Assembly (NCBI RefSeq): GCF_030064065.1
Contig: NZ_CP125946.1
Span: 372,001-436,000, forward strand
DNA: 64,000 bases
Direction: 5' to 3'
DNA from: Rothia sp. SD9660Na
GTDB taxonomy: Bacteria; Actinomycetota; Actinomycetes; Actinomycetales; Micrococcaceae
Every line of letters starts with the position of its first letter. Within the stretch, counting starts at the first letter, position 1. Under the pieces are notes generated by a model, which made no database searches, was not told the DNA's origin, and worked only from the letters and a program-made list of their open reading frames with translations. This document shows positions 8,482 to 16,685 of this stretch, piece after piece. Position numbers and translations under genes: made by a program.

Positions 8482-9132
8482 TTAGCCCTCGACTAGCGCC
8501 CGGATCTTATTAAGGGTGAGTTCCGTGTGGGTGTAGCGGGCGTGCCCCAGGTTCTCTGGAACTTCGGTGAGGCCGGGCACCACAACCACCTTCATGCCAG
8601 CGGCCATGGCGCTTTGGGTGCCAGAGGCAGAGTCTTCCACCGCAACGCAGTGAGCGGGGTTCACCCCCAGATTGCGGGCTGCCATAAGGTAGGGTTCGGG
8701 GTCGGGCTTGGCATGGGTGACCTGCTCGTCGGTCACTAGAGTTTTGAAAAGACCCTCCGGTGCTAGCATGGCGGTGTTGGCAGCTACCTCGGTGGTAGCG
8801 TTGGTGACGATACCGGCGGGGACGCCCGCTTCGGCTACCTGCGCCAGGAGGGCTTCAATACCGGGTAGTAACTCGACCCGGGCGTCCTTCAAGAGAGCCG
8901 ACATCTTGGCCTTAAGCCGGTCGTAGAGCTCGTCAGCAGAAACATCTGCACCCAGCTCCTGCATGCGGGCAAAGGTCACCGCGGCGGGTTTACCGAGGGC
9001 CATTAGCGTATCTTGTTCGGTCCAGGTGGCTCCGAACTCGGCGGCCAGGGCAGTTTTTGCCTCAGCCCAGAGAGGCTCGGTATCTACGAGGGTTCCGTCG
9101 TGGTCAAAGAAAATAGCTTCAAGTCTGCTCAT
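8482..9132 (-). CDS. HAD-superfamily phosphatase (phosphoglycolate/phosphoglucomutase-like)
   Basis: 216 residues from the ATG at 9132, which has AGGGTGG at ribosome-site distance; a longer frame upstream lacks conservation. Motif I is FFDHDGTLVDTEPLW (nucleophile Asp10, acid Asp12), motif II is VTNAT in GIVTNATTEVA, and motifs III/IV are HAKPDPEPY and VEDSASG. The helical cap between motifs I and II is of the subclass I type seen in phosphoglycolate phosphatases and beta-phosphoglucomutases. The expected reaction is dephosphorylation (or phosphoryl transfer) of a small phospho-metabolite; the substrate cannot be read from sequence. It is divergent from the next gene, with 51 bp between starts. 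Confidence 0.88.
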   Translation of the reverse strand: MSRLEAIFFDHDGTLVDTEPLWAEAKTALAAEFGATWTEQDTLMALGKPAAVTFARMQELGADVSADELYDRLKAKMSALLKDARVELLPGIEALLAQVAEAGVPAGIVTNATTEVAANTAMLAPEGLFKTLVTDEQVTHAKPDPEPYLMAARNLGVNPAHCVAVEDSASGTQSAMAAGMKVVVVPGLTEVPENLGHARYTHTELTLNKIRALVEG

Positions 9133-9183
9133 ATATACCACCCTACCCGTCCGCAGGGGGCTCTGCCCGGTTAAGATGGATGG

Positions 9184-9777
9184 GTGAACCAAGAGCACTC
9201 TACATCTAGCCCTGACTCTGCTTCTGCTTACCCGCGTCTACAGCGGCAAATGAGCCCCACCCGGCAGGCCCTGGCCTACTTGCTGGTACCTATGGCTTTT
9301 ATCTCGGCAACCTGGATTACCGCCGGGCGTGCCCTCTTCGGTGCGGCAGGGGAGCTGGTGCCCATCTATGCGATATCGTTTGGGCCAGCCCTGCTGATCA
9401 TTCTGCTGGTAGCTGCCCTGTTTTCCTTCAAAGAAATGGCACTTCAAGAAGCCGGTCGGCGGGCGGGACCGCCGCCCATCACCGCGTCGGTTGCGGCATC
9501 TACCTGGGGGCTCGCCGGTTTCTTTGGCATGGTGGCTCCTGACCGACTTGAGGGGCAGAATATTTCAGCTGCTGCCGCTCTGCTGGGCCCCGACGTCATC
9601 GGGCTGTCCGCTGCCTTTGGAAATACCAGCGGTATTCTCACCTTCTCCTTCGCCATCGCCACCCTACTACTAGCTATCGGTGATTACCGCCGGGCACGAG
9701 CCCTCACTCGCGGGCTCGACGGTGCTACCCGGGAGCAGCTAGAGCGTGAAGAATCGATGTATGACTTCCTCGACTAG
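9184..9777 (+). CDS. small integral membrane protein, unknown
   Basis: 197 residues from a GTG at 9184; an ATG at 9250 (MSPTRQA) is an alternative. Four hydrophobic segments lie at about residues 29-50, 60-82, 100-120 and 145-165, and the C-terminus is acidic and cytosolic (EQLEREESMYDFLD). No known domain is recognised. It is divergent from the HAD gene, sharing a ~50-bp promoter region, and convergent with the amidotransferase gene. Confidence 0.65.
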   Translation: MNQEHSTSSPDSASAYPRLQRQMSPTRQALAYLLVPMAFISATWITAGRALFGAAGELVPIYAISFGPALLIILLVAALFSFKEMALQEAGRRAGPPPITASVAASTWGLAGFFGMVAPDRLEGQNISAAAALLGPDVIGLSAAFGNTSGILTFSFAIATLLLAIGDYRRARALTRGLDGATREQLEREESMYDFLD

Positions 9778-9810
9778 CCCCGGGCAGGTACTGCTATGCG
9801 CTGGAAGGCG

Positions 9811-10527
9811 TTACAGGTTAACCTGATCGAGCCAGCCGTTGAGCACCTCGGTGGCGGCGGTAGTGAGCTTCTCTGCGTAGAGGGAGGCCTCGCGGCGAAT
9901 GACCGCTGCATCCTGCTCCGAAGCCCTGATGTAGTCGGCATAGGCGATGAGCCACTGCTCGATGTGGCGGGGGTTGACCTCAAGATGGAACTGGAGCGCC
10001 AGCGCGTAGGGGCGTCCTGCTGCATCCTTGAGAGTAAATGCCTGGTTTTCGCACATCTGGGTGCGGGCTAGGCTGGGGGAGCTCTCTGGCAGAGTAAAGG
10101 CATCACCGTGCCAGTGCAGGACGGGGGTGTTACCTAACGGGGCGAGAACAGACTCGTGCCCGGCTTCGGTAAGTTCTACCGGTGAGTAGCCCAGCTCGAT
10201 AGCGCCAGTGGGGTCAACCTTGGCACCTGCGGCTAGGGCAATTTGCTGGGCCCCCAGGCAGATACCCAGCACGGGTTTCTGGGAGGCAATGCGGGCCTTG
10301 ATGAGTTCTACTTCTTCAAAGAGGAAGGGGTAGTCCTGGGTGTCGTTCACGCTGATAGGAGCACCAAGAGTAATGAGTAAATCCGCCTCACGCACCTCGG
10401 GGGTGTTGAGGGCGTCAATGCCTGCGTCACGGTATTCGACGGTAAAACCGCGTTCGGCCAATAAATCTTCAAAGATACCCAGATCTTCAAAGGCAACGTG
10501 GCGAATAGCGTAGGCGGTGCAGGTCAT
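9811..10527 (-). CDS. class I glutamine amidotransferase domain protein
   Basis: 238 residues. The triad is visible: nucleophile Cys90 in LGICLGAQQ, and His181 and Glu183 in LQFHLEVN. The HWHGD motif near residue 138 is typical of the GuaA-like stand-alone amidotransferases (sometimes annotated as GMP synthase-like). It lacks the ATP pyrophosphatase part of GMP synthase, so it hydrolyses glutamine for, or removes a gamma-glutamyl group from, an unknown partner. Monocistronic. Family confident, substrate unknown. Confidence 0.88.
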   Translation of the reverse strand: MTCTAYAIRHVAFEDLGIFEDLLAERGFTVEYRDAGIDALNTPEVREADLLITLGAPISVNDTQDYPFLFEEVELIKARIASQKPVLGICLGAQQIALAAGAKVDPTGAIELGYSPVELTEAGHESVLAPLGNTPVLHWHGDAFTLPESSPSLARTQMCENQAFTLKDAAGRPYALALQFHLEVNPRHIEQWLIAYADYIRASEQDAAVIRREASLYAEKLTTAATEVLNGWLDQVNL

Positions 10528-10563
10528 GGTTCTCCTCTGTAGGTGAAGCGATTGACAGATAGC

Positions 10564-10824
10564 TTACCTGAGAGAGGGGCCTACCTTATAACCGCTGGAC
10601 GCAAGACTCTGCCCGCCTGCCAAGAGAAGGGCAACCAGTAAGGCCGCTATGAGAAGGGGCATGAAGGGGAGCTCTACCCCGAAGGTAAGGGCGGCTTCGC
10701 TGGATGGGGAGGCTATCAGCAGGGCTATGTGGGTGGCAGAGTATGCACCCACTGCTAGGAGCAGTGATAGCCCCATCGGGTAGCGGGCTAGAACCAGCAG
10801 GGCAGCTGCGATAACCCAGCTCAT
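10564..10824 (-). CDS. small hydrophobic protein, possibly the C-terminal part of a frameshifted gene
   Basis: 86 residues from the ATG at 10824, with three hydrophobic segments. The same frame stays open upstream to a stop at 10966-10968, and the extra codons also encode membrane-like sequence (LTPLFLVFFAPLYFLQWGLSG). That extension has no ATG, GTG or TTG start and overlaps the end of the preceding 100-residue gene. Either translation starts at 10824 behind a weak GAGCGGGG ribosome site, or the two genes were once one ~200-residue membrane protein separated by a frameshift near 10900-10965. No family recognised. Confidence 0.5.
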   Translation of the reverse strand: MSWVIAAALLVLARYPMGLSLLLAVGAYSATHIALLIASPSSEAALTFGVELPFMPLLIAALLVALLLAGGQSLASSGYKVGPSLR

Positions 10825-10898
10825 AGCGACCCCGCTCAGGCCCCACTGGAGGAAATAGAGCGGAGCAAAGAAGACTAGAAAGAGCGGGGTAAGGGATT

Positions 10899-11201
10899 TT
10901 AGCCGAGAACCTGAGGCAGAGAGTGGGCCAGGGCTGTGAGCATGATGAGCGGTGTGAGCGTCAGGCTAAGCGAGAACAGCCCTAGCCAGAGGGTATAACG
11001 GTCGACGAAGTGTTCGGTGATGCCGTAGAAGGGGGCTGAAAATGTCCAGCCGAGATACTGTTCAGCTAAGGCAGGGAGGGCATAGGCGACGGCAATGAGG
11101 TAGAAGATGAGGGCGCCCCAATAGAGCCGGTGCGGGGCATAGAGGTAGGACGGCGGATGAGAAGAAAACATGGGAGCCCTCCATAGGTTGGTGGCTAGCA
11201 A
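10899..11201 (-). CDS. small membrane protein, unknown
   Basis: 100 residues. Two clear membrane segments (about residues 27-45 and 70-92) are joined by an aromatic loop with WTFSAPFYGITEHFVDRYTLWLG. An ATG at residue 11 (MFSSHPPS) is an alternative start. It ends 75 nt before the start of the next small membrane gene on the same strand, and their open frames overlap. See the possible frameshift described there. Confidence 0.55.
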   Translation of the reverse strand: MLATNLWRAPMFSSHPPSYLYAPHRLYWGALIFYLIAVAYALPALAEQYLGWTFSAPFYGITEHFVDRYTLWLGLFSLSLTLTPLIMLTALAHSLPQVLG

Positions 11202-11307
11202 CGTGAAGCGGACTTCCTGTTTAAATCTGGTTCAGAAATATTAGGCAGGTCAATGAGTGGTCAATGCCGGGTGTGAAAAATTTCTTGTAAATATCTAGTG
11301 CAAATAA

Positions 11308-11354
11308 GTTGAGTGTAGTAGACTCAAGTTAAAGCTGAGTGGAGTACACTCAAG
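11308..11354 (+). promoter_or_regulatory. two HAIR operators (HspR binding) upstream of clpB
   Basis: The HspR-associated inverted repeat is CTTGAGT-N7-ACTCAAG. The first copy (11308-11328) reads GTTGAGT-N7-ACTCAAG, and the second (11334-11354) reads GCTGAGT-N7-ACTCAAG. Their dyad centres are 26 bp apart, 40-85 bp before the clpB ATG. This predicts heat-shock repression by HspR; hspR itself is not in the window. Confidence 0.92.
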
Positions 11355-11392
11355 TATGAACGAACTACCTACGCAAAAGGTAAAGGAGAACA

Positions 11393-13981
11393 ATGAACGC
11401 ACAATTTACGACCAAGAGCCAAGAAGCGCTCTCGGCAGCCAATATGAACGCCCAAACCGCGGGCAACCCCACCCTTGACACCTCCCATCTGCTCAAGGCC
11501 CTCATGGATCAGCGCGAGGGGGTGGCAGTGGCCGTCCTTAAAACCGCAGGGCTCGACGTTGATGCCATCTCCCTGGCAGCCTCCACCGAGATCTCAAAGC
11601 TGCCCAAGGTGCAGGGCGCCTCAGCTGCCCAAGCCCAGCCGAGCCGTGCCGTCCTGACCGCCATCCAAACCGCCCAAGCCAAGGCAACCCAGTTCGGGGA
11701 CACCTATATCTCCACCGAAATCCTGCTGCTGGCGCTCGCCGCCGGTGACGACGCAACCGCTCGCGCCCTACAGCAGGCCGGGGCTACCGAAAAGACCATT
11801 GAAGAGACCATCCCTACCGTGAGAGGAGACCGCACCGTGACCACCCCCGACCCCGAAGGTACCTTCGGCGCCCTAGAACAGTACGGCACCGACCTGACTG
11901 CCGTTGCCCGCGAAGGCAAGCTTGACCCCGTCATTGGGCGCGATAGTGAAATTCGCCGTGTGATCCAGGTGCTCTCCCGCCGCACCAAGAATAACCCCGT
12001 GCTTATCGGCGAACCCGGCGTCGGTAAAACCGCCGTCGTTGAGGGTCTGGCCCAGCGCATGGTCTCCGGCGACGTGCCCGAATCCCTGCGCGGCAAAACC
12101 CTGATCTCCCTCGACCTGGGCGCAATGGTCGCCGGTGCCAAGTACCGCGGCGAATTTGAAGAGCGCCTCAAGGCCGTGCTCGAAGACATCAAGAAGTCCG
12201 AGGGGCAAATCGTCACCTTTATCGATGAGATTCACACCGTCGTTGGGGCAGGTGCCTCCGAGGGCTCTATGGACGCCGGCAACATGCTTAAGCCCATGCT
12301 GGCTCGCGGCGAGCTGCGCCTGATTGGTGCTACCACCCTCGACGAATACCGCGAAAACATTGAAAAGGACGCCGCCCTGGAACGCCGCTTCCAGCAGGTC
12401 TACGTGGGTGAGCCCAGCGTCGATGACACCATCGGTATTCTGCGCGGGCTCAAAGAACGCTACGAGGCTCATCACAAGGTAGCTATCGCAGACTCTGCCC
12501 TGGTGGCAGCCGCTAACCTGTCAAACCGCTACATCCCCTCGCGCCAGCTGCCCGATAAGGCCATCGACCTGATTGACGAGGCAGCCTCCCGCCTGCGCAT
12601 GGAAATCGACTCGGCCCCCGAAGAAATCGACGCCCTGCGCCGCGCCGTTGACCGCCTGACCATGGAAGAACTGGCCCTGGCCAACGAAACCGACCCCGCC
12701 TCCGTCGAGCGCCTTGAAGCCCTGCGGGCAGATATGGCTGATAAGAAGGAAGAGCTGGACGCCCTCAACGCCCGCTGGGAAGCTGAAAAGGCCGGTCTCA
12801 ACCGCGTTGGCGACCTCAAAACCCAGATTGATGAGCTGCGCTCCAAGGCAGAAGTCGCCCAGCGTGAAGGCAACCTCGCTGAAGCCTCCCGCGTGCTCTA
12901 CGGCGAAATCCCCGCCCTCGAAGCCGAACTGGCCGCAGCCCAGCAGGCTGAGAATACCGCGTCCGAAGAGTCCATGGTCTCTGAAGAAGTGACCGCCGAC
13001 GACATCGCCGAAGTGATTTCATCCTGGACCGGCATTCCCGCCGGGCGTATGCTCCAGGGCGAATCGGAAAAGCTCCTGCACATGGAAGACGAACTGGGCA
13101 GGCGCCTAATCGGCCAGAGCCAGGCGGTCACCGCCGTCGCTGATGCTGTCCGCCGCTCCCGCGCAGGCATTGCCGACCCCGACCGTCCTATCGGCTCCTT
13201 CCTCTTCCTCGGCCCTACCGGTGTCGGTAAAACCGAGCTGGCCAAGGCCCTGGCCGAGTTCCAGTTCGACGACGAACGCGCCTTGGTGCGTATCGATATG
13301 AGCGAATATGCCGAAAAGCACGCCGTCGCCCGTCTGGTCGGTGCCCCTCCCGGGTACGTCGGCTACGAAGAGGGCGGCCAGCTCACCGAAGCTGTACGCC
13401 GCCGCCCCTACTCGGTTGTGCTCCTCGACGAGGTCGAAAAGGCCCACCCCGAGGTCTTCGACATCCTGCTCCAGGTACTTGACGACGGGCGTCTGACCGA
13501 CGGACAGGGGCGCACCGTGGACTTCCGCAACGTCATCCTAATCTTGACCTCCAATCTGGGCTCCCAGTTCCTGATCGACCAGAATCTCGACGACGAAGCC
13601 CGCAAGAGCGCGGTTATGACCACCGTCAACGCCAGCTTCAAGCCGGAATTCCTCAACCGCCTGGACGAGGTCATCATGTTCAAGCCCCTCTCAGCCGATG
13701 ACCTAGCCTCCATCGTAGGCCTGCAGATCGCCTCGATGGCCCGCCGCCTAGAAGACCGCCGCCTGACCCTGGATGTCACCGACGCCGCCACCGAGTGGCT
13801 GGGACTTGCCGGCTACGACCCCGCCTACGGCGCCCGTCCGCTCCGCCGCCTCGTGCAACGCGAAATTGGCGACCGCCTAGCCAAGGGAATCCTGGCCGGC
13901 GCCATCAAGGACGGCGACACCGTGCGCGTGGACGTCAACCCCGACGTCGCCGTGGATGGGCTGGTCGTTACTGCCGAGTAA
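11393..13981 (+). CDS. clpB: ClpB disaggregase
   Basis: 862 residues, normal for ClpB. In order: a Clp N-terminal double repeat (1-145), AAA-1 with Walker A GEPGVGKT near 206 and [12 protein letters not shown], a coiled middle domain (about 400-530) that separates ClpB from ClpA/C, AAA-2 with Walker A GPTGVGKT near 607 and [13 protein letters not shown], and a C-terminal small domain ([10 protein letters not shown]). There is no LGF/IGF loop for ClpP. The cytosolic hexamer pulls proteins out of aggregates with DnaK. The ATG follows AAAGGAGAACA. Two HAIR operators precede it and a large hairpin terminator follows. Confidence 0.98.
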   Translation: MNAQFTTKSQEALSAANMNAQTAGNPTLDTSHLLKALMDQREGVAVAVLKTAGLDVDAISLAASTEISKLPKVQGASAAQAQPSRAVLTAIQTAQAKATQFGDTYISTEILLLALAAGDDATARALQQAGATEKTIEETIPTVRGDRTVTTPDPEGTFGALEQYGTDLTAVAREGKLDPVIGRDSEIRRVIQVLSRRTKNNPVLIGEPGVGKTAVVEGLAQRMVSGDVPESLRGKTLISLDLGAMVAGAKYRGEFEERLKAVLEDIKKSEGQIVTFIDEIHTVVGAGASEGSMDAGNMLKPMLARGELRLIGATTLDEYRENIEKDAALERRFQQVYVGEPSVDDTIGILRGLKERYEAHHKVAIADSALVAAANLSNRYIPSRQLPDKAIDLIDEAASRLRMEIDSAPEEIDALRRAVDRLTMEELALANETDPASVERLEALRADMADKKEELDALNARWEAEKAGLNRVGDLKTQIDELRSKAEVAQREGNLAEASRVLYGEIPALEAELAAAQQAENTASEESMVSEEVTADDIAEVISSWTGIPAGRMLQGESEKLLHMEDELGRRLIGQSQAVTAVADAVRRSRAGIADPDRPIGSFLFLGPTGVGKTELAKALAEFQFDDERALVRIDMSEYAEKHAVARLVGAPPGYVGYEEGGQLTEAVRRRPYSVVLLDEVEKAHPEVFDILLQVLDDGRLTDGQGRTVDFRNVILILTSNLGSQFLIDQNLDDEARKSAVMTTVNASFKPEFLNRLDEVIMFKPLSADDLASIVGLQIASMARRLEDRRLTLDVTDAATEWLGLAGYDPAYGARPLRRLVQREIGDRLAKGILAGAIKDGDTVRVDVNPDVAVDGLVVTAE

Positions 13982-13992
13982 AAGCCGGGAAT

Positions 13993-14060
13993 GACCCTAC
14001 TGCTTCTCTCTTGACCCTACAGATTATCTCGGGGTCAAGAGAGAAACGATAGGGTCTTTG
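13993..14060 (+). terminator. long hairpin terminator after clpB
   Basis: The arms 13993-14017 and 14032-14056 are about 25 nt each with a few mismatches, and the hairpin is followed by TTTGTCTTTT. It sits between clpB and the sirtuin gene. Confidence 0.8.
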
Positions 14061-14077
14061 TCTTTTAAACTGGAAGA

Positions 14078-15079
14078 GTGAACCAAATCCAGCCCCGGCC
14101 CGCATCCAACACGATCGATACCCGCTTTGCTGGGGCGTCTGCGTCCATCGCCGCGAGAGCCGACATTGCCGCCACCCACGCGGCGGCTCTGCGCTCCATC
14201 GATCGGGTGGTGGCCGAAACAGCCCAGCCCACCGACCCGCAGGTAGCGGCGGACGGCGTCCGGCAGCTTCTTCACCAAGGGCAGGTTCTGGTGCTCACCG
14301 GGGCAGGAATTTCCACAGGCTCAGGGATTCCTGACTACCGCGGTCCCGCCGGGTCCCTGCGCAACCACCGGCCCATGACCTACCAGGAATTCCGCTTTGA
14401 CGAGGTGGCGCGGCAGCGCTACTGGGCCCGATCCTTTGTGGGCTGGCGGCAGATGAACCGGGCGCACCCCAACACCGCCCACTACCTGCTGGCAGAGCTG
14501 GAAGCCCGCGGACACCTGGCCGGGCTGATTACCCAGAACGTCGATGGCCTTCACACCGCAGCTGGATCGAGCACAGTCATTACCCTGCACGGGGACCTCT
14601 CCCGCATCGAGTGCCTAGACTGCGGAGCGGACGAGGGCCGCACCTCCCTGGATGCCCGCATCGAAGCCGCCAACCCCGGCTACCTCGAACGCTTATCCAG
14701 CACCACCTTGCAGGTCAACCCCGACGGTGACGCAGAGATCGACGCCCGTTTTATCCAGGATTTTCAGATGGTCGGCTGCCTGGCCTGCGGCTCCACCAAG
14801 CTCAAACCTGCCGTGGTCTACTTCGGTGAGCCCGTGCCGTCTGCCCGCAAGCAGGCCGTGAAAGAACTGGGGGAGAGCGCTCACTCCCTGCTGGTGCTGG
14901 GCTCATCTCTGGCCGTGATGAGCTCCTACAAAATCGCCCTTGATTTCGCCCGGGCTGGCAAGCCCATCGCTGTCATCAACCAGGGCCCGGGCCGGGCGGA
15001 CGCACGTGCCACCTACCTCTGGCGCGCTGACGTCACCGATGCCCTCTACGCCGTTACAGCCCCGCATGAAGGCATCTAA
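14078..15079 (+). CDS. Sir2-family NAD-dependent protein deacylase (sirtuin)
   Basis: 333 residues from a GTG behind GGAAGA. The NAD-binding motif GAGISTGSGIPDYRG is at 75-89, TQNVDGLH at 152-159, the catalytic His171 in TLHGDLS, and two zinc CxxC pairs (ECLDC at 178-182 and the later GCLACG). GSSLAVMSSY closes the Rossmann part. The ~60-residue N-terminal extension is Ala-rich and unconserved. The enzyme removes acyl groups from lysines using NAD+, releasing nicotinamide and O-acyl-ADP-ribose. An Acs with a conserved target lysine lies at 54-56 kb and is a plausible substrate, by inference only. Confidence 0.93.
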   Translation: MNQIQPRPASNTIDTRFAGASASIAARADIAATHAAALRSIDRVVAETAQPTDPQVAADGVRQLLHQGQVLVLTGAGISTGSGIPDYRGPAGSLRNHRPMTYQEFRFDEVARQRYWARSFVGWRQMNRAHPNTAHYLLAELEARGHLAGLITQNVDGLHTAAGSSTVITLHGDLSRIECLDCGADEGRTSLDARIEAANPGYLERLSSTTLQVNPDGDAEIDARFIQDFQMVGCLACGSTKLKPAVVYFGEPVPSARKQAVKELGESAHSLLVLGSSLAVMSSYKIALDFARAGKPIAVINQGPGRADARATYLWRADVTDALYAVTAPHEGI

Positions 15080-15229
15080 AACTTTTTCTTCTATGAGTAT
15101 TACCGGGTCAGAGGCACTGAAGGGGCTGCCTGTAGGTACTCATAAGTGAAGGCTAAGTACAACACAGACTCTGGGAGAACACTGGTTATCAAGCAAAACA
15201 AGACTAGATACACCCCTCGGAGAACTCCC

Positions 15230-15586
15230 GTGAACACCATTATCACAGCAGCTGCCCTCGACCTCGTCGCCATCCTGATTCTATGAGGCATGTACGTGGC
15301 CCGCCACCGCCGCCGCGACCTCGTCGTCTCATGCATCATCATCAACGTGGGCCTCATCGACACCCCGGCAACCGCCTTCGAGCCTACCCTCACCACGGCC
15401 TACCGCCGCACCACCGTCCTGCTCCCGGCCTCAGCTCACAACCCGGTCGCCTCCCTCATGACCATCGATGCCGAGATCTCGGGCGGTACCTACAGCATCA
15501 GCGTCAACGGCTCAGAGACCGGCACCGCCACTGAAACCTCCGGCGCTGCCGCAGGCGGCATGGGTGGCTTCGGCGGCCGCCCCTAA
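15230..15586 (+). pseudogene. DUF4956 gene remnant with internal stop, joined to a Gly-rich CotH-like tail
   Basis: A GTG at 15230 behind GGAGAA starts MNTIITAAALDLVAILIL, then hits TGA at 15284. The same frame continues as GMYVARHRRRDLVVSC-IIINVGL, the well-known N-terminus of DUF4956 membrane proteins. After ~20 more residues the similarity ends, and the frame runs into a different sequence ending in SGAAAGGMGGFGGRP. That tail resembles the Gly/Met-rich end of CotH-like or carbohydrate-binding proteins that often neighbour DUF4956 and VTC-domain genes. This looks like a deletion that fused the start of one gene to the end of another, plus a nonsense mutation. Confidence 0.72.
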
Positions 15587-15649
15587 GGCCCCATAAACTC
15601 AGCCGGCGAGCTGGCACTTCTGTTCCATCTCTTCGTCGGCTGCTCTACC

Positions 15650-15697
15650 GCTCCGCGTCACCTCTTTCTGGTCGGGTGGCGCGGAGCTTCTCTTTAC
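15650..15697 (+). terminator. terminator after the DUF4956/CotH-like remnant
   Basis: The stem 15650-15662 pairs with 15675-15687 (12 of 13), followed by TTCTCTTT. It probably once served the deleted upstream gene cluster. Apart from this hairpin, the 317-bp gap 15587-15903 shows no gene. Confidence 0.7.
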
Positions 15698-15903
15698 CGG
15701 GAGAGGTGCCGATGCAAAACAAAACGACCGTTCTCTATATTTTTGTAGTTTTGAGCAGTTTCTTACATCTCAGGTGGCGAACAGGCAAGCAAAGACGCGC
15801 AAAAACATGTACCCTTAGATACAGAAAAGACTGAAAGTTTTTCTGGCACACCCCTGCGCGCACGCGGGCGGCCAGATACGAGCGATAAAGAGGGGGTCTC
15901 GCC

Positions 15904-16110
15904 ATGGGGCGCGGCCGTCAGAAGGCTAAAGCAACTCGGCAGGCTCGGGAGATGAAGTACTTCAGCCCCGACACCGACTACACTGCACTTGAGCGGGAGC
16001 TCAGCAAAAATGCTGGCTCTCAGTCTAAGTCGTCTGGTTATCAGTATGATGACGAGGACGATTACTCGGAATACGCAGACAAGTACGCCGACGATTATCA
16101 GGAGAAGTAA
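15904..16110 (+). CDS. DUF3073 family protein
   Basis: 68 residues. The N-terminus MGRGRQKAKATRQAREMKYF and the following SPDTDYTALERELS are the hallmark of DUF3073, a small actinobacterial family (Rv0810c in M. tuberculosis). The C-terminal half is very acidic and Tyr-rich (YDDEDDYSEYADKYADDY). The protein is strongly bipolar, basic then acidic, with no known activity. It faces purM convergently as in other actinobacteria, supporting the assignment. Intact although decayed genes lie on both sides. Confidence 0.92.
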   Translation: MGRGRQKAKATRQAREMKYFSPDTDYTALERELSKNAGSQSKSSGYQYDDEDDYSEYADKYADDYQEK

Positions 16111-16137
16111 CCCGCGTAGCACCACGCGGGTTCTTCC
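16109..16137 (+). terminator. terminator after DUF3073 gene
   Basis: The stem AACCCGCGT (16109-16117) pairs with ACGCGGGTT (16124-16132) and is followed by CTTCC. It overlaps the stop codon. Confidence 0.75.
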
Positions 16138-16151
16138 CGAACCATTTTTCT

Positions 16152-16184
16152 AGCCCGCTACCGCCCGCCGGTGGCGGGCTTTTG
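16152..16184 (+). terminator. second hairpin terminator
   Basis: AGCCCGCTAC pairs with GTGGCGGGCT across a short loop, followed by TTTTG. It is tandem with the preceding hairpin. Confidence 0.75.
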
Positions 16185-16258
16185 TATGGGGCGCGGACGT
16201 CCGTGCTCGGTTAGGTACGCTCGGTTGCAGTCACAGGGTAAGGGCGCTGCGCTCGTGG

Positions 16259-16682
16259 GTGGTCAAGGCTCTAACCTCTGCCCTTTTTGGTCTGTCGACC
16301 GGTCAGAAACTGGCTGACACCCAAACCGGTCTGCGTAGCCTGACCCCGCAGATTCTGCCCTGGGCTTTCGAGCTGCCCGGTGACCGCTATAAGTACGAGT
16401 TCAATATGCTGCTGCGGGCCCCGCCCGCAGACCCACCGCTCCCTGGGACGTTACGCTCTGCTGGCTGTAGCGATTCTGACTACTAATACCGCCCTACTTG
16501 AAACCCTCACCTGGATGGGGCTACCCCTTTTGGAGGCTAAGGCACTCATTGAGCTGGTACTTATCCCGGTGAGTTTTGCGGTGCAGCGCCGCTGGGTTTT
16601 TGCAGATCAACAGCAGGCAGAACAGAAAAATAGCGTGACAGAACAGCATAAGAGGGCGGACGCTGCCCTCACCTTTCTTTAA
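16259..16682 (+). pseudogene. remnant of a bifunctional glycosyltransferase family 2/GtrA gene
   Basis: From 16259 one frame encodes KALTSALFGLSTGQKLADTQTGLR and LPGDRYKYEFNMLL, a conserved stretch of polyprenol-phosphate glycosyltransferases (DTQTGLR ... YE-NML). After about 16430 the similarity moves to a different frame, read as LGRYALLAVAILTTNTALLE and FAVQRRWVFAD, the end of a GtrA-like flippase. The N-terminal catalytic part, the middle of GtrA and a common frame are all missing. No intact start is present. It is clearly a decayed gene; the exact limits are uncertain. It ends three bases before the purM stop on the other strand. Confidence 0.75.
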
Positions 16683-16685
16683 AAC

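Noticed and set aside
11873..12475. 200-codon open frame antisense to clpB
   Set aside because: Reverse-strand shadow of the conserved AAA-1 region; no start site or homology pattern.
15093..15147. Inverted repeat TATGAGTA ... TACTCATA after the sirtuin gene
   Set aside because: Short arms, long loop and no T run; not convincing as a terminator.
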